Origin: Euclidia mi | Taxonomy: Eukaryota > Arthropoda > Insecta > Lepidoptera > Erebidae | Direction: 5' to 3' | Length of the DNA: 64,000 nt | Assembly: GCA_944739405.2 (NCBI GenBank) | Contig: OX123183.2 | Location: 123,388,331-123,452,330, forward strand | In this document: positions 12,069 through 22,924 of the stretch, in pieces | Numbering within the stretch: the stretch's first letter is position 1 | Layout: every line of letters begins with the position of its first letter | The notes under the pieces: generated by a model | What the model was told of the DNA's origin: nothing | What the model saw: only the letters and a program-made list of their open reading frames with translations | Database searches by the model: none | Translations under genes and position numbers: made by a program

Positions 12069-12909
12069 TAAAGCACTGGCTGAGGCAAATCAGCGCAAAT
12101 CTGACGCAATAGCACCAGCAGCCGCACGCAAGTCCTTGATAGCTGACATAATCAAAATTTCAAAAGAGCCCGGACAAGCGTTAAACAATATTAACAATCA
12201 AAACTTAATTTTTCTCAATTCTTTGAAACCAACAAAGTATTAGCCTGTTTACTGCAAGTGCAGGCAAGTGACAGGTATCTACTGTCCAACAAAATTAATA
12301 GTTTCAATATATATTGACACAAAACAAAGTCAAAGTTATCAAGGTTATCAAAGTTATAACTTATAACAAATTAAAAGTTGAAACTTCAAATTAATTAATT
12401 AATTATTTGCAACAGACAGACTGGCTGTGTTATTTGAGATATACAATAGTAAGTAAGCACAGAATATGTGTTACCTAGCAATATTATCTATATTATAACA
12501 AAACAAAGTTTATTAATGTGACCCGCCCAAGTGGCAAGGTCAAGTTGGTTGTTCTAATGTTTATGAATATATGCAATAAACTAAATCAATTGATACATAT
12601 AACTGATATGTATCCAATCAAAGTGACTTATTAATGCAACAACAAATTTAAGTTAGATTTTTCAACAATACAAATCAACAATGACTGATTGAGGTTATGT
12701 GTGACAATGTGTTTCAAATTATCTAGGTCAACTTATACAATTAAATATTATGTATTTTAGTCAATAACTGACCTGACAAACACTACAATACTGTCTACAA
12801 GGTGAGATATATAGCTCATACAACACCAATCTGAGTTCAGATACAATCAATGGCTAAGATACAAGTTTACAATATAGGCAGTTAACTACGCTCTTGCTAT
12901 CAAAATTTA
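12069..12909 (-). other. 5' leader of BEL/Pao element 1
   Basis: About 840 bp of AT-rich leader between the 5' LTR and the gag start, with no ORF of note. Packaging and primer-binding signals would be expected here, but no tRNA-complementary stretch starting with TGG was found next to the LTR. Confidence 0.6.
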
Positions 12910-13510
12910 TGTCTAGAATTACCATAGCCAGGCAGGAAGGTGTATCAGAAGTGCGCAGTGGAAGATGTAATACATCTACCTGACCACGATAGACAATGAT
13001 CCAGACACAATGCACTGCGTTGCACAGCGATGAATTGAAATCAATCAATATCAATATTGTGTTTCACTTACCCGCTATCCTTGCTGATGTCAGGCTTGAG
13101 CTAAATTAGACACATTCATACAAGTATATTGGCCAAAATAAATGAATGAAGTATCTTATACTTAGCTATTAAGCTTCAAACGCGACGTTTTCAGGACACG
13201 TTGGCACGTGGAAGTCGATACCAGATTCACAATTTTCACAAATATCAATCAATAGTTCACAATCAATTTACCGTTGCCAGCACTAGATCAGGCGGCGTTC
13301 AAAGCGGTTTACTCAATTAAATTCAATTCGCGTTAATTCAAAAGGCGATATTTTAAGTCCGAGTCGACAACGTGGTAATTTTTTAAGGAAGCGAACGGAA
13401 GTGACAGTTCAGTGTGACCATTGTCAGAAATTTTCAATAGACTAAACAAAATGTTACTCAATCGATCTAATCGATTTGACTTATAATAAAAACCAATTCT
13501 ATTTCAAACA
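12910..13510 (-). repeat. 5' LTR of BEL/Pao element 1
   Basis: 601 bp, beginning at 13510 and ending at 12910 on the element's strand. It matches the 3' LTR except at three positions (near 12923, 13192 and 13384). Confidence 0.95.
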
Positions 13511-13804
13511 CTAATACTCGAAACAAAAGTACGTGGTAATCCCGAAAGACAATATAAAAGATAAGTCCAAGTCTTGTTACTTATCTATAGCAATTATAAT
13601 GTCTACATGAAAAGTTACACAAGGCCCTTTTCAGCATTTATTAAGTCTCAAAAGTTGTAACGGTTTCCTGTATTTGACTTGTTGAAACTTGAATGAGTAA
13701 TCTTTAAGTTTCAATTAAGTACAACTCAACGGATTTTAATAACAAACTCTTTTTTCTTTTTTATCAGATGTAGGTATATTTTGTCATGTAAATTTATTTA
13801 TTTT

Positions 13805-14066
13805 AATTATTTATAGACTCACGCCTGTATCCCCGAAGGGGTAGGCAGTGGTGTAGTATTATACCCTCAATTTTGCCATGAATTTTTAGGTCCCACGTAA
13901 TAGGGGGCGAGCCAATTGCCGTCACCGTGCACATCGCCAGACTCCGTGCTGCTACTGAGAATTCAGAAAAACTCAGTAACACTTTTGCCCGACCAGGGAA
14001 TCGAACCCGAGACCTCCGATCAGCAGTCGCATACGCTGTCCACTGAACCACGGAGGCAGTCTTGTC
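13805..14066 (-). mobile_element. tRNA-derived SINE, family A
   Basis: Read on the minus strand it begins GCCTCCGTGGTTCAGTGGA (A-box region) and has the B box GGTTCGATTCC. The conserved body AGCAGCACGGAGTCTGG and the tail CCCCTTCGGGGATACAGGCG follow, ending in A/T-rich simple sequence. Other family A copies or pieces in the window are at 14400, 23660, 29097, 42884, 50729 and 63914. Confidence 0.85.
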
Positions 14067-14142
14067 ATGTAAGCGGGTAGTAATACATAATTTTAGCCCG
14101 TCCGTCCAAATACTTACATGCCAAATTTCAGCTTCCTGATAA

Positions 14143-14191
14143 CATGATTTCATAGTATTAAAACATAAACACCCAATACTATGAAATCATG
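14143..14191. repeat. Perfect 17 bp inverted repeat
   Basis: CATGATTTCATAGTATT at 14143-14159 is the exact reverse complement of 14175-14191, with a 15-base spacer. It lies just outside the SINE and may be the remains of a small foldback element. Confidence 0.8.
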
Positions 14192-14399
14192 CTTCATAAT
14201 AAATTACAGTGTTTTTGTAACCGCCGCTGGTGCAATCATGCTGGAACATCGAGGCAAATATAATGTATTTCTCCTTTATTTTCAAACTATACTTAGTCCA
14301 CGGCTCAGCCCAAGTGAATTATACTTCTAAACCTTTCTCAGGAATAATATGATGTATGAATGAAAGCCGTACAAACAATCATATAACACATAACATAAT

Positions 14400-14530
14400 A
14401 TAACTTCACGCCCTTTTATCCCCGAGAGGGAAGGCAGAGGTGTATAACACACCCACATTTCGCCAGTTATGTTTAGGTCTCAATGGAATAGGGGGCGAGC
14501 CTATTGCCATCTACCGGGCACATTATTAAG
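14400..14530 (-). mobile_element. SINE family A, 3' fragment
   Basis: It contains the 3' body (AGGGGGCGAGCC read on plus, and the CCCCGAGAGGG tail). The tRNA-like head is missing. Confidence 0.7.
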
Positions 14531-15060
14531 CGAGCGATCATTAACATTTTTAATACCGTAAAATGGGGTTACTTTCAAATAGCGGGCTAACTTTGATGAT
14601 TACTTTTTATGGATAATTTTTCATTAAAATATCATTTTCTATGAAACGCAGGCATTAGATTTTTTTTTGTTGGCATCTTTGACTGTTCAGTTATCTTTCT
14701 TCAACGCGTGTGCGTTGGTATGGATAACGGTCCTCGTTTAAAAAAAAATTATTTCATGTACATGCCAACCCAAGAAATAGTGTGTGGGATAACTTCAATG
14801 CTACAAAAGTTGGTATTATTTTTGTCGATTTTTTTGTTATTTCAAATGATGAAATGGTATCTTCCGAGTAAAATTAATTGATTGCCTTGAGTATATGGTG
14901 GCCATATTTTGTTTTATTATGAGTATTTGTTCCTGGGTTTATTTTGATAGGTGGTACGGGGCAACATTGATATATAATCAAAGTAACCACAAGATTAATT
15001 TAAACAAATCTCAAAAAAAAAAAAAACAGTTTATCAAAGATACCCACTTTTACAGATAAA

Positions 15061-15215
15061 ATGGTGCGAAACTATAAAAAACGCCTTGTATCCCAATTAT
15101 AGGAACTATACGGAAGAAATACTTGCAGAAGTGTAGCAAAAATTTACCGATGGAGTTAAGAGATGTAAAAGAGCTATGAGCAAGCAAATTACATTGATGA
15201 AAATAATTGTGTAAT
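15061..15215 (+). pseudogene. Degenerate N-terminus of a pogo-like transposase
   Basis: The start MVRNYKKR matches the usual opening of pogo/Tigger-like transposases. After a frame slip, NYTEEILAEV, FTDGVKRCKRAMSK resembles the following psq/CENP-B-type helix-turn-helix. The reading frame then ends at the LTR element insertion (15222). The fragment contains stops and is not functional. Confidence 0.55.
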
Positions 15216-15221
15216 GATCTC

Positions 15222-15928
15222 TGGTAGCGCCATCTACCTTCATATATATAACTAATCGCATCAAGATGAATCGTTCCACGCTTGTCTAGTGCGAGCGATA
15301 TCATATTTCCGTCCCTCTCTTTCCCTCTCCCTGGAAGAGGCACTGCCTTTGGCCTGATTTCGTCGCCGCGATCGTGAACGCGACGGACAGTCTCGAACAT
15401 TCCGCTCGCTGAGAACGCCGTCTCGATACCGCTCCGCGCCGCACCGCTGTATCGCCGTCTCGTTCGTACCGCGCCGCTCCCGTATGTGTTTATCACCGCT
15501 TCCACCAAGGACCACCACCGCTCGTGAGTGAAGTGAAAACAAGCAGCTGTATCACGAAACCACCAAGGCTGTATAAGGTAAGTGCCTTCCATCCTTAAAA
15601 TAGCCTATACCCACTCAATCACCTCCTCCCGTATCCATCTCCTCTTCCCTTATTCCTTTCTAGGCGGCGAAGAACCGCTATCCTCTGAATACAGTCCATT
15701 TCCTTCTCCAAGTCGCCTAGAACCTAATCGGTTTCGGCACCACGCCATACCATTTTTTTTGATCCATACGAGTCGGATTCATTTACGTTTTATACGTTAT
15801 ACCGCTATACCTAGGCAGTTATAGCACCTAGCTATACTCCTAATTAATATATTCATATAACCGTCACATGGTTATTTCCGCCCGCATTAGTAGGTAAACT
15901 TTTATGTAGCTACCTACTTATTAAATTA
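15222..15928 (+). repeat. 5' LTR of BEL/Pao element 2
   Basis: 707 bp beginning TGGTAGCGCC, with no difference seen from the 3' LTR. The two LTRs contain long open stretches on both strands, which are not treated as genes. Confidence 0.9.
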
Positions 15929-16082
15929 TTATTTCTGCAACTATCATAGTTGTCTTATAAATCTCATATTTCAATCAACTTTTATTTCCTCAGCTCTAAA
16001 GTGTTGCCTACTTAGGTAAAATAATAGATACATTAGATATTCTTATTTTGTTTCGTTCTCATTAGCTTATACTTACGTAAGC

Positions 16083-18116
16083 ATGTCACAACAAAAGAAG
16101 TCACGCGTGTCGGAAGACAAAGAGATGACAATCTTAGAAGCAAAACGCAATATTTTATTTGAGCGCATTCAAAATATCTATGAAAGATCAAAAACCGCAT
16201 CGATGTCTGACAGTAATAGCGAAGCATTTCTCAGTTATTGTACAACAGTAGATAGTATTCGAACAGATTTTCATAAGTTGTTAGACGATTATAACGCAAG
16301 ATTACTTTCTATCAATCCTGATGAAAAACCGAACTATCAGGCGTATACCGCATTCGAAGATCTCTGTTGTATTATTAAGCGTATACAATCGCAATTGGAG
16401 GGTAAATGTTCAGCAGAGCCCGTTGCCCGCAAACCGAGATTACCGCCAATCGAGATTATGTCGTTTGACGGAGATATACGAAATTGGCCGTTATTCTATG
16501 CAAGTTTTAAGTCTACGGTGCACGATAATGGTTCTCTGACAGATGCTGACAGGTTGTACTATTTAATAGGTAAACTGTCACCGAAGGCCCAGTCCGTATT
16601 TGCAGGTGTCACACCCAGTGCTGAGAATTATCAGGTCATATTTCAGTCACTACTTGACAGATATCAAGACACGCGCGTCCTAGCGTCTACGTACTTTGAC
16701 CAAGCTTTAAATCTCAAACTGTCCGGCAACGCGTCTGTCTCGAATTTCCAGCTGTTTATAGACAACTTTGTAACCGCGGTTAATTCTCTTAGGAATTTAA
16801 AATTAGAAGATCTTTCCGACTTTATGTTGCTTCAACTCGCTTTAAAAAAGTTTGACACTGATACAATTCGCGCATTCGAGATGACGGAACGCAATAATAA
16901 AATACCTACACTAGATAGTTTTATTTCGTTCATCAAAGATCAGTGTCGAATATTTCATAATACGCAGTCTGGTTCACCTGGCCCGTCTAACACTAACAAC
17001 AACAAACAAAGGTTGAATAAATCGCGAAATAGTAATAATAACTCAGTCCCTAATCCACAATCTTACGTAACATGTTCGGAATCTAATAGTAATAATTCAC
17101 AGAAGTGTCTGTGCAGTAATATAGTGCACGACCATTACTATAAGTGTCCTACCTTTAATGATTTAAATCCAATTGCTCGTTTTAAATGCGCAAAAGATAA
17201 CAAAGCTTGCATTAATTGCTTAAGCATAAAACATAAAACGAGTAATTGTTCCAGTAGAACGAGATGTCGCTCGTGTAAACAAAAGCATCATACACTGTTA
17301 CATTTGGATAAAAATAACCGGTTGTCAAGCCGAGCCGCTAACCTTGACACACTCGCACCGCAGGTGCAGCAGACCACGGTAGCTGCGCCTTCCGCGTCTG
17401 AGGGCGAAGTATCGTTGTGTATGACATCCATTGCGCGGGCGGCACGCACGCGCGGACGGCCTTCGCGCGCTTGTAGTGATCAGAGCAGTGCTAGGCCGCC
17501 ATGTATGGCGTCTAAGACTGTTCTGTTAGCGACAGCACAAGTTATCATATATGATGTCAATGGGTCGCCGCACATGGTACGTTGTCTGCTAGATAGCGCA
17601 TCTCAGACCAATTTAATAACATCGGAATGCTTCAAACGCCTCGGATTATGGAATAACTTTAAAAATACTAACTCAACCGTCAAAGGGATAGGCGGATCAG
17701 AAAGGCATTGCAGGGGTTCCGTAGATGTTAAAATACATTCGCGTTTTGATAGGAACATTAATTTTAACATTTCTTCGCTTATCGTGGAGCGTATCACGGA
17801 CGCATTGCCGAACGCTAATGTAGACGTAGCATCACTCACTCATCTCGAATTATTGCCGTTAGCCGACGCGGAGTTTGCGAATCCGGCAGGCATTGATCTT
17901 TTGATCGGAGCTTCAATATTTCCGCACTTGCTACTAACTAACATAGTTCGTAGTGAGCGATATGATTTACCGCCCGCTATTGAGACGGTACTTGGGTATG
18001 TGATTATGGGTACCGTACCTACGTTACATACTTCTCATTGTATTACGTCTTGTTGTTGTTCTGCTCTTCAAGAGATCAAGGTGGGTGCTAAAACTGTGTG
18101 TAAGATAAAGCACTAA
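16083..18116 (+). CDS. BEL/Pao element 2 gag-protease
   Basis: This intact 677-residue frame has a gag domain (LPPIEIMSFDGDIRNWPLF, followed by the FAGVTPSAENY and LLDRYQD region). Cysteine/histidine knuckles follow at about residues 343-410 (CLCSNIVHDHYYKC, CINCLSIKHKTSNC, CRSCKQKHH). A retropepsin domain has the catalytic CLLDSASQTN near residue 505 and IDLLIGASIF further on. It stops at TAA just before the minisatellite, where RT should follow. With protease but no RT it would supply particles or processing only. Confidence 0.9.
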   Translation: MSQQKKSRVSEDKEMTILEAKRNILFERIQNIYERSKTASMSDSNSEAFLSYCTTVDSIRTDFHKLLDDYNARLLSINPDEKPNYQAYTAFEDLCCIIKRIQSQLEGKCSAEPVARKPRLPPIEIMSFDGDIRNWPLFYASFKSTVHDNGSLTDADRLYYLIGKLSPKAQSVFAGVTPSAENYQVIFQSLLDRYQDTRVLASTYFDQALNLKLSGNASVSNFQLFIDNFVTAVNSLRNLKLEDLSDFMLLQLALKKFDTDTIRAFEMTERNNKIPTLDSFISFIKDQCRIFHNTQSGSPGPSNTNNNKQRLNKSRNSNNNSVPNPQSYVTCSESNSNNSQKCLCSNIVHDHYYKCPTFNDLNPIARFKCAKDNKACINCLSIKHKTSNCSSRTRCRSCKQKHHTLLHLDKNNRLSSRAANLDTLAPQVQQTTVAAPSASEGEVSLCMTSIARAARTRGRPSRACSDQSSARPPCMASKTVLLATAQVIIYDVNGSPHMVRCLLDSASQTNLITSECFKRLGLWNNFKNTNSTVKGIGGSERHCRGSVDVKIHSRFDRNINFNISSLIVERITDALPNANVDVASLTHLELLPLADAEFANPAGIDLLIGASIFPHLLLTNIVRSERYDLPPAIETVLGYVIMGTVPTLHTSHCITSCCCSALQEIKVGAKTVCKIKH

Positions 18117-18120
18117 TTAG

Positions 18121-18450
18121 CTATGCTACGCTATGCTATGCTACGCTATGCTATGCTATGCTGCGCTATGCTGCGCCATGCTGCGCTATGCTGCGCCATG
18201 CTGCGCTATGCTGCGCTTTGCTGCGCCATGCTGCGCTATGCTGCGCCATGCTGCGCTATGCTGCGCTATGCTGCGCCATGCTGCGCCATGCTTCGCCATG
18301 CTGCGCCATGCTGCGCTTTGCTGCGCCATGCTGCGATATGCTGCACCATGCTGCGCTATGCTGCGCCAAGCTCCGCCATGCAGCGCTATGCTGCGCCATG
18401 CTGCGCTATGCTGCGCTATGCTACGCTATGCTAAGCTACGTTACGCTACA
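18121..18450 (+). repeat. 10 bp minisatellite, about 32 units (ATGCTGCGCT)
   Basis: Units ATGCTGCGCT and ATGCTGCGCC alternate irregularly, with more diverged units at both edges. The 10-base unit contains no stop codon in any forward frame, so all three plus frames stay open for about 100 codons (MLRYAALCCA-type repeats). These are an arithmetical consequence of the unit and not evidence for protein. The array sits exactly where the RT domain of the retroelement is missing. Confidence 0.95.
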
Positions 18451-18459
18451 CTATACTAT

Positions 18460-19571
18460 ACTACACATCCGCTTTGTATATAGATGACATTGCCTGTAAT
18501 GTCACACCCGCTCCGCTAGCAATTTCGCTTTGTGAAGAGCTTATTCGGCTTTTCAAGCGAGGCCAGTTTGATCTTGTCAAATGGACAAGCAACTCTAAGG
18601 AGGTTCTCGCACGCATACCAGATTCTCATAAAGCTTCTCCAGACATTGAGTTTGAGAAGTCTGTACCGCATAAGGTTCTCGGTTTACGCTGGGACAAATC
18701 CTGCGATAGTTTTCGGTTTGACGTCTCACCACCAGATGATAAGTGCGCCAAGCGCACTATGCTGTCCACAGTGGCTCGACTATGGGACATAATGGGTTTT
18801 GTGGCTCCCACAATTTTGTACGCCAAGCTCTTGATCAAAGAGCTTTGGCTATCAAAGTGTGAGTGGGATGAAACACCCCCTGACCATATTGTCGCCGCTT
18901 GGAGCCAGTTTGTATTGAGCTTACTGCGCTCAATCAAATTACTATTCCGCGTCATCTTGGGTTGGTAGATGGATGTACCATCAACTTAACAGGTTTCGCT
19001 GACGCCGGCGAGCGTGCTTACGGCGGAGTCGTATATCTGCGGGTCCGCATTGGTTCTAACTACTCGGTGCAGTTAGTTTATGCCAAGTCTAAGGTCTCGC
19101 CTGTTAAAACCATTTCGGTTGCGAGACTGGAGTTGTGCGCGGCCCTTCTGCTGTCTCAGTTGCTCCGCAAGGTTCAAGACACAGTTTTGCCCCGCTACCC
19201 CATTAATAAATATACGCATTTTCCGACTCCAAGGTAGTGCTCGCTTGGATTTATTCTTCTCCTCACCGCTGGCAGACTTTGTCGCCAACCGCGTTCGTAA
19301 ATTGATTGAACTTGTTCCCGCTACTTGTTTCAATCACGTCACGGGTTATCGTACTCGTCTTCAGGAAGAACTTTCCATAGATCATATTGACTGGAAGTTT
19401 ATTCCACCAGCATCCCCACATTTCGGTGGATGTTGGGCAAGCATGGTCAAAGTAATTAAAACGCATCTCTTCAAAGTTATAGGTCAACAGATCCTCTCTT
19501 ACGAAGAGCCTTTAACTGTCCTTGCACAAGTCGAGGCATTGATCAACTCGCGTCCGCTTCCAACTCAGTGA
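18460..19571 (+). pseudogene. BEL/Pao element 2 pol remnant
   Basis: The frame begins at the end of RT (YIDDIACN at 18477). It runs through the RT connection (GLRWDKSCDSFRFDV, LSTVARLWDIMGF) and RNase H (FADAGERAYGG, ARLELCAALL). It then jumps from FVANRVRKL into the tail of integrase (IPPASPHFGG, VKVIKTHLFK). One-base losses occur near 18912 and 19206, and a further slip before FVANRV. The integrase catalytic Glu position reads WASM, so it is lost, and the first two Asp are deleted. Confidence 0.85.
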
Positions 19572-19786
19572 GATCTAGCCTGAAGTTGGACTTACCTCTT
19601 AGTTTAAGTATTTAGTTAGTAGTTTTCGCTATTATTGCGTTTGTAGCTTTCGCTAAAGTTAATTTAGATTAATTTATTGTCATATCGCTGTCTTAGCCTA
19701 TTGATGGGTTATGCGGTAGTACACCCAACATAGCTAAGTTCAAATCTATTTTTATTTAAAGGCAACCCTTTAGGGCCGGGGGGATA

Positions 19787-20493
19787 TGGTAGCGCCATCT
19801 ACCTTCATATATATAACTAATCGCATCAAGATGAATCGTTCCACGCTTGTCTAGTGCGAGCGATATCATATTTCCGTCCCTCTCTTTCCCTCTCCCTGGA
19901 AGAGGCACTGCCTTTGGCCTGATTTCGTCGCCGCGATCGTGAACGCGACGGACAGTCTCGAACATTCCGCTCGCTGAGAACGCCGTCTCGATACCGCTCC
20001 GCGCCGCACCGCTGTATCGCCGTCTCGTTCGTACCGCGCCGCTCCCGTATGTGTTTATCACCGCTTCCACCAAGGACCACCACCGCTCGTGAGTGAAGTG
20101 AAAACAAGCAGCTGTATCACGAAACCACCAAGGCTGTATAAGGTAAGTGCCTTCCATCCTTAAAATAGCCTATACCCACTCAATCACCTCCTCCCGTATC
20201 CATCTCCTCTTCCCTTATTCCTTTCTAGGCGGCGAAGAACCGCTATCCTCTGAATACAGTCCATTTCCTTCTCCAAGTCGCCTAGAACCTAATCGGTTTC
20301 GGCACCACGCCATACCATTTTTTTTGATCCATACGAGTCGGATTCATTTACGTTTTATACGTTATACCGCTATACCTAGGCAGTTATAGCACCTAGCTAT
20401 ACTCCTAATTAATATATTCATATAACCGTCACATGGTTATTTCCGCCCGCATTAGTAGGTAAACTTTTATGTAGCTACCTACTTATTAAATTA
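19787..20493 (+). repeat. 3' LTR of BEL/Pao element 2
   Basis: 707 bp copy of 15222-15928, preceded by a purine-rich tract. Confidence 0.9.
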
Positions 20494-21172
20494 ATATTTC
20501 TTCCACAAGACTGTTAATTGTGTAGTTCCTGATATCGTAACTTAATGGTTAGGAAAATTTGATAATTTGCTCTAATTAAAATTAAAAAAGGCAGATTATT
20601 CTAAGTAATAATACTAATAATTTAGTAATGAAACATTTTTGTTTTTTCTTTTTTCCAAGGAGTTTTGAGTTTTTTAAAGATTTTAAGTTTTTAAAGAATT
20701 TAAACCTTTATTTAGTATATGATGTTACAGTTTGATTGTTTTTTGTGTCATATATTCGATTATCCTAAAACGATTGTTTTATTTTTCGACCTAGTAAACT
20801 GCTTAAAATCTGTTATCAATGTAACCCCTGTAATCAAAGTCACCCCACCGATTTTTAAATTGCTCTAATTTGAAATCTAAGTAATCAATATTTCTCTTTG
20901 TTTTTGCTTTTTACTCCTGTTAAGGGATACTATGATATTCCGTCATAAAGTCGTGGCCTATCAAAATAACCCCATTACAAGTATAAACTTGAATCGACAC
21001 TTAGTGAATTTTTACGCCAAAACTATAAACGCAAATTTTTTTTATTGTCCTATTATGATAGCAGGTCCCAAGTTGACAATACAGTATTTATTTTGTATTT
21101 TTCTAGCATAAACTGGCAAAGTTATGATCAATTGAATTTTAAAATTAATCAAAGTATCCCCATTTTACGGTA

Positions 21173-21290
21173 CACACATAACTTCGAAAAGTCAGAGATG
21201 TGTGCCTGGGGTAACTGGGGATCGAACCCGAGACCATCGTCTCGGCAGTCCGTTACGTACACCACTGGGCTATCACCACTAAAAATCTTT
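21173..21290 (-). mobile_element. tRNA-headed SINE fragment (second family)
   Basis: The minus strand reads GTGGTGATAGCCCAGTGGTG (A-box region) then CTCGGGTTCGATCCCC (B box) and the ACTTTTCGAAGTTATGTGTG body, ending at the TA where the pogo-like element begins. Confidence 0.7.
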
Positions 21291-22345
21291 TCGGTAGTTT
21301 TCTAAACTATAATGTTCACACAGACATTTATGTCTGGATGCGGAGGACTTATTCTATGTATAATACGTATAGATAAATACGTTATAGACCCATAACATAA
21401 GTATTACTAAATACTTCAACATAAGCCTCGGAATATCTATTTATACGCTCCACTAAACTGTTCAACCAATATTAGTGTGTAAGTCAATATAATTTGTGTA
21501 AGTTAGTTCGTTACCCGTCTCTCGCAGGGCTCGGCTGAATCAATCAAGTGAAGGCAGCCTTCTCGACACATAATAGAAACTCTAATGTGTACTAAATTGA
21601 ACCTACCTGTTGGTACTTGCATAGAGTGTTAAGTGGTCGCAGAAGGGGCAAACTTATCACTTTGAGAGTTACCTAAAACATTAATGAGTTTAAAACCGAA
21701 TGGAAATATGGTTATGGTATTCTGTTTTTAACTCCTTTCTAATATGGGGACTATGGCAGGCTGATGATGAAAAGGTGCTAGCAACGACAACCTCTAGGTT
21801 GGCGTTGGGTGCTAGTGATATATTTATAACATCAACCATCCAAAAGCTACAAGAACTGCGTTGTCAAACTAGTTATATGTATATTTACTACCTTAAACGT
21901 TTAAAAAAAGGTATCCTGCTCCAAACATAAAGTCAATATTCTAATTTCTACTTTTCATATGTAAAGGAGTGATGTAAATTGCAACAACTCTTTTTGCAAC
22001 TTCTTAGGTTAAATGCAACCTAGGTGGCATATATGACTAAATTACCATCAAGTATGCTTTTTAGCTCTCAATAAAGCTGACAGTTGACAAAAACTTAGGC
22101 ACAAAAATACAACGTCTCAACTAAATTTAGTCAAGTGTAATATCTGCGACACACATAATCTGTGGCACCACAGACTAATTCATGATTGAGGTAAGCTTGC
22201 AGCTGATGGCTAAGCTGTGGACCATTGAGTAATGAGGAGTGTGTGTCAAAGAGGATTGGCAGATTATGTTCGGAGCCGTTATGTGAAAGTTTAGCAACTG
22301 ATGCTACTGTCAATGATTCAAGGGTTAGGTTATAGCTGGAACCTT
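21291..22345. other. Intergenic, no feature recognised
   Basis: AT-rich sequence with several short open frames but none with recognisable protein character or plausible splice context. Confidence 0.5.
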
Positions 22346-22540
22346 GTCTGTAGGCAATATTTTTTTAAAGACAACTCCCGCAGTAGGACTTAATCCTGTG
22401 TGGCGGGGAACTTTACAAAAATACATACTCTTGACGTTCATAAGTGTCACTTTGTGATCTTTTGTAAACGAATAAAGGATTTTGACTTTGACTTTATAAC
22501 TAACGGACACAATGAACACCCAAATTATACTAGTTTAATT
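22346..22540 (-). mobile_element. SINE 3' region interrupted by a short A-rich insertion
   Basis: AAAGACAACTCCCGCAGTAGG and CCTGTGTGGCGGGGAAC match the 3' body of the SINE at 62490-62690. That copy continues directly into TAACGGACACAATTAACG. Here about 60 bases, ending in GGATTTTGACTTTGACTT, separate the two parts (resuming near 22500). Confidence 0.6.
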
Positions 22541-22924
22541 ACACCCATATTTGAAATAGAGTAATTTGTAATTCCATGAATTGATTTGCATTTTATATAT
22601 TTTTTTAATTAGCCTGTTCAATCACATAAGCAAAGTGTAAGAAAGATGGCCTTATTTGTATACAAAGAAATTTAATATATTTTTGTCAACACACTATTCC
22701 TCTATTGAACAACTTTAGGTAGCAGAAATACCAAAGAGAAGAAAAGGGAGCTATAACTCACTTTATATAGGGGACATAAGTACCTATATGTTCGTGTAAA
22801 TATTAAATTTATTTGCAATCAAATTAAAACGAACTATAGCTAAGTGACTATTTACACATAAAATAAAACAATAATTTCTATACGTAAATAACTAAAAAAT
22901 AAAGTAGATACATAAAAAAAATTA

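Larger units (their letters stand above)
6001..13510 (-). mobile_element. Complete BEL/Pao LTR retrotransposon (element 1)
   Basis: The 7510 bp element reads on the minus strand. Two 601 bp LTRs (TG...CA) differ by three substitutions by eye, and the 5 bp repeat CTAAT flanks both ends (5996-6000, 13511-13515). A purine tract GGGGCGGGTGGA lies directly upstream of the 3' LTR at 6602-6613. Gag, protease, RT, RNase H and integrase are all in one frame with no indel, interrupted only by five stop codons. No obvious tRNA primer-binding site was recognised beside the 5' LTR (bases below 12910). The LTR similarity (about 99.5%) implies a recent insertion. Confidence 0.95.
15222..20493 (+). mobile_element. 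Internally deleted BEL/Pao element with minisatellite (element 2)
   Basis: The LTRs at 15222-15928 and 19787-20493 are both 707 bp and look identical by eye. A polypurine tract AGGGCCGGGGGGATA precedes the 3' LTR (19772-19786). Internal content is gag-protease (16083-18116), a 10 bp-unit minisatellite, then the end of RT, RNase H and a small part of integrase. No target-site duplication was recognised, and the LTR 3' terminus is not an obvious CA. The element lacks most of RT and integrase, so identical LTRs imply recent movement driven by proteins from another element. Confidence 0.85.
14556..21170 (+). mobile_element. TA-flanked pogo-like DNA transposon hosting a nested LTR element
   Basis: Terminal inverted repeats begin CCGTAAAATGGGG at both ends, extending to about 20 bp with two mismatches, and are flanked by TA (14554-14555 and 21171-21172). 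Subterminal ATCAAAGTxACC motifs recur inside both ends. A decayed transposase start lies at 15061. A BEL/Pao element has inserted at 15222-20493. The right-hand remnant (20494-21170) has no recognisable catalytic domain, so the DNA transposon was probably already deleted. Confidence 0.75.

Noticed and set aside
13985..14066. tRNA gene-like segment with A and B boxes
   Set aside because: It is the head of a repeated SINE with the same body and tail as several other copies; no separate tRNA gene is supported.
15050..15824. ORFs on both strands in the LTR (also at 19756-20389)
   Set aside because: They duplicate exactly with the LTR, overlap each other on opposite strands and show no domain.
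18123..18487. Three overlapping long ORFs rich in Met, Leu, Cys and Ala
   Set aside because: They follow from a stop-free 10 bp unit repeated in tandem and have no protein-like variation.
15210..20500. Target-site duplication for BEL element 2
   Set aside because: Bases flanking 15222 and 20493 do not match in any 4-6 bp register I tried, so none is claimed.
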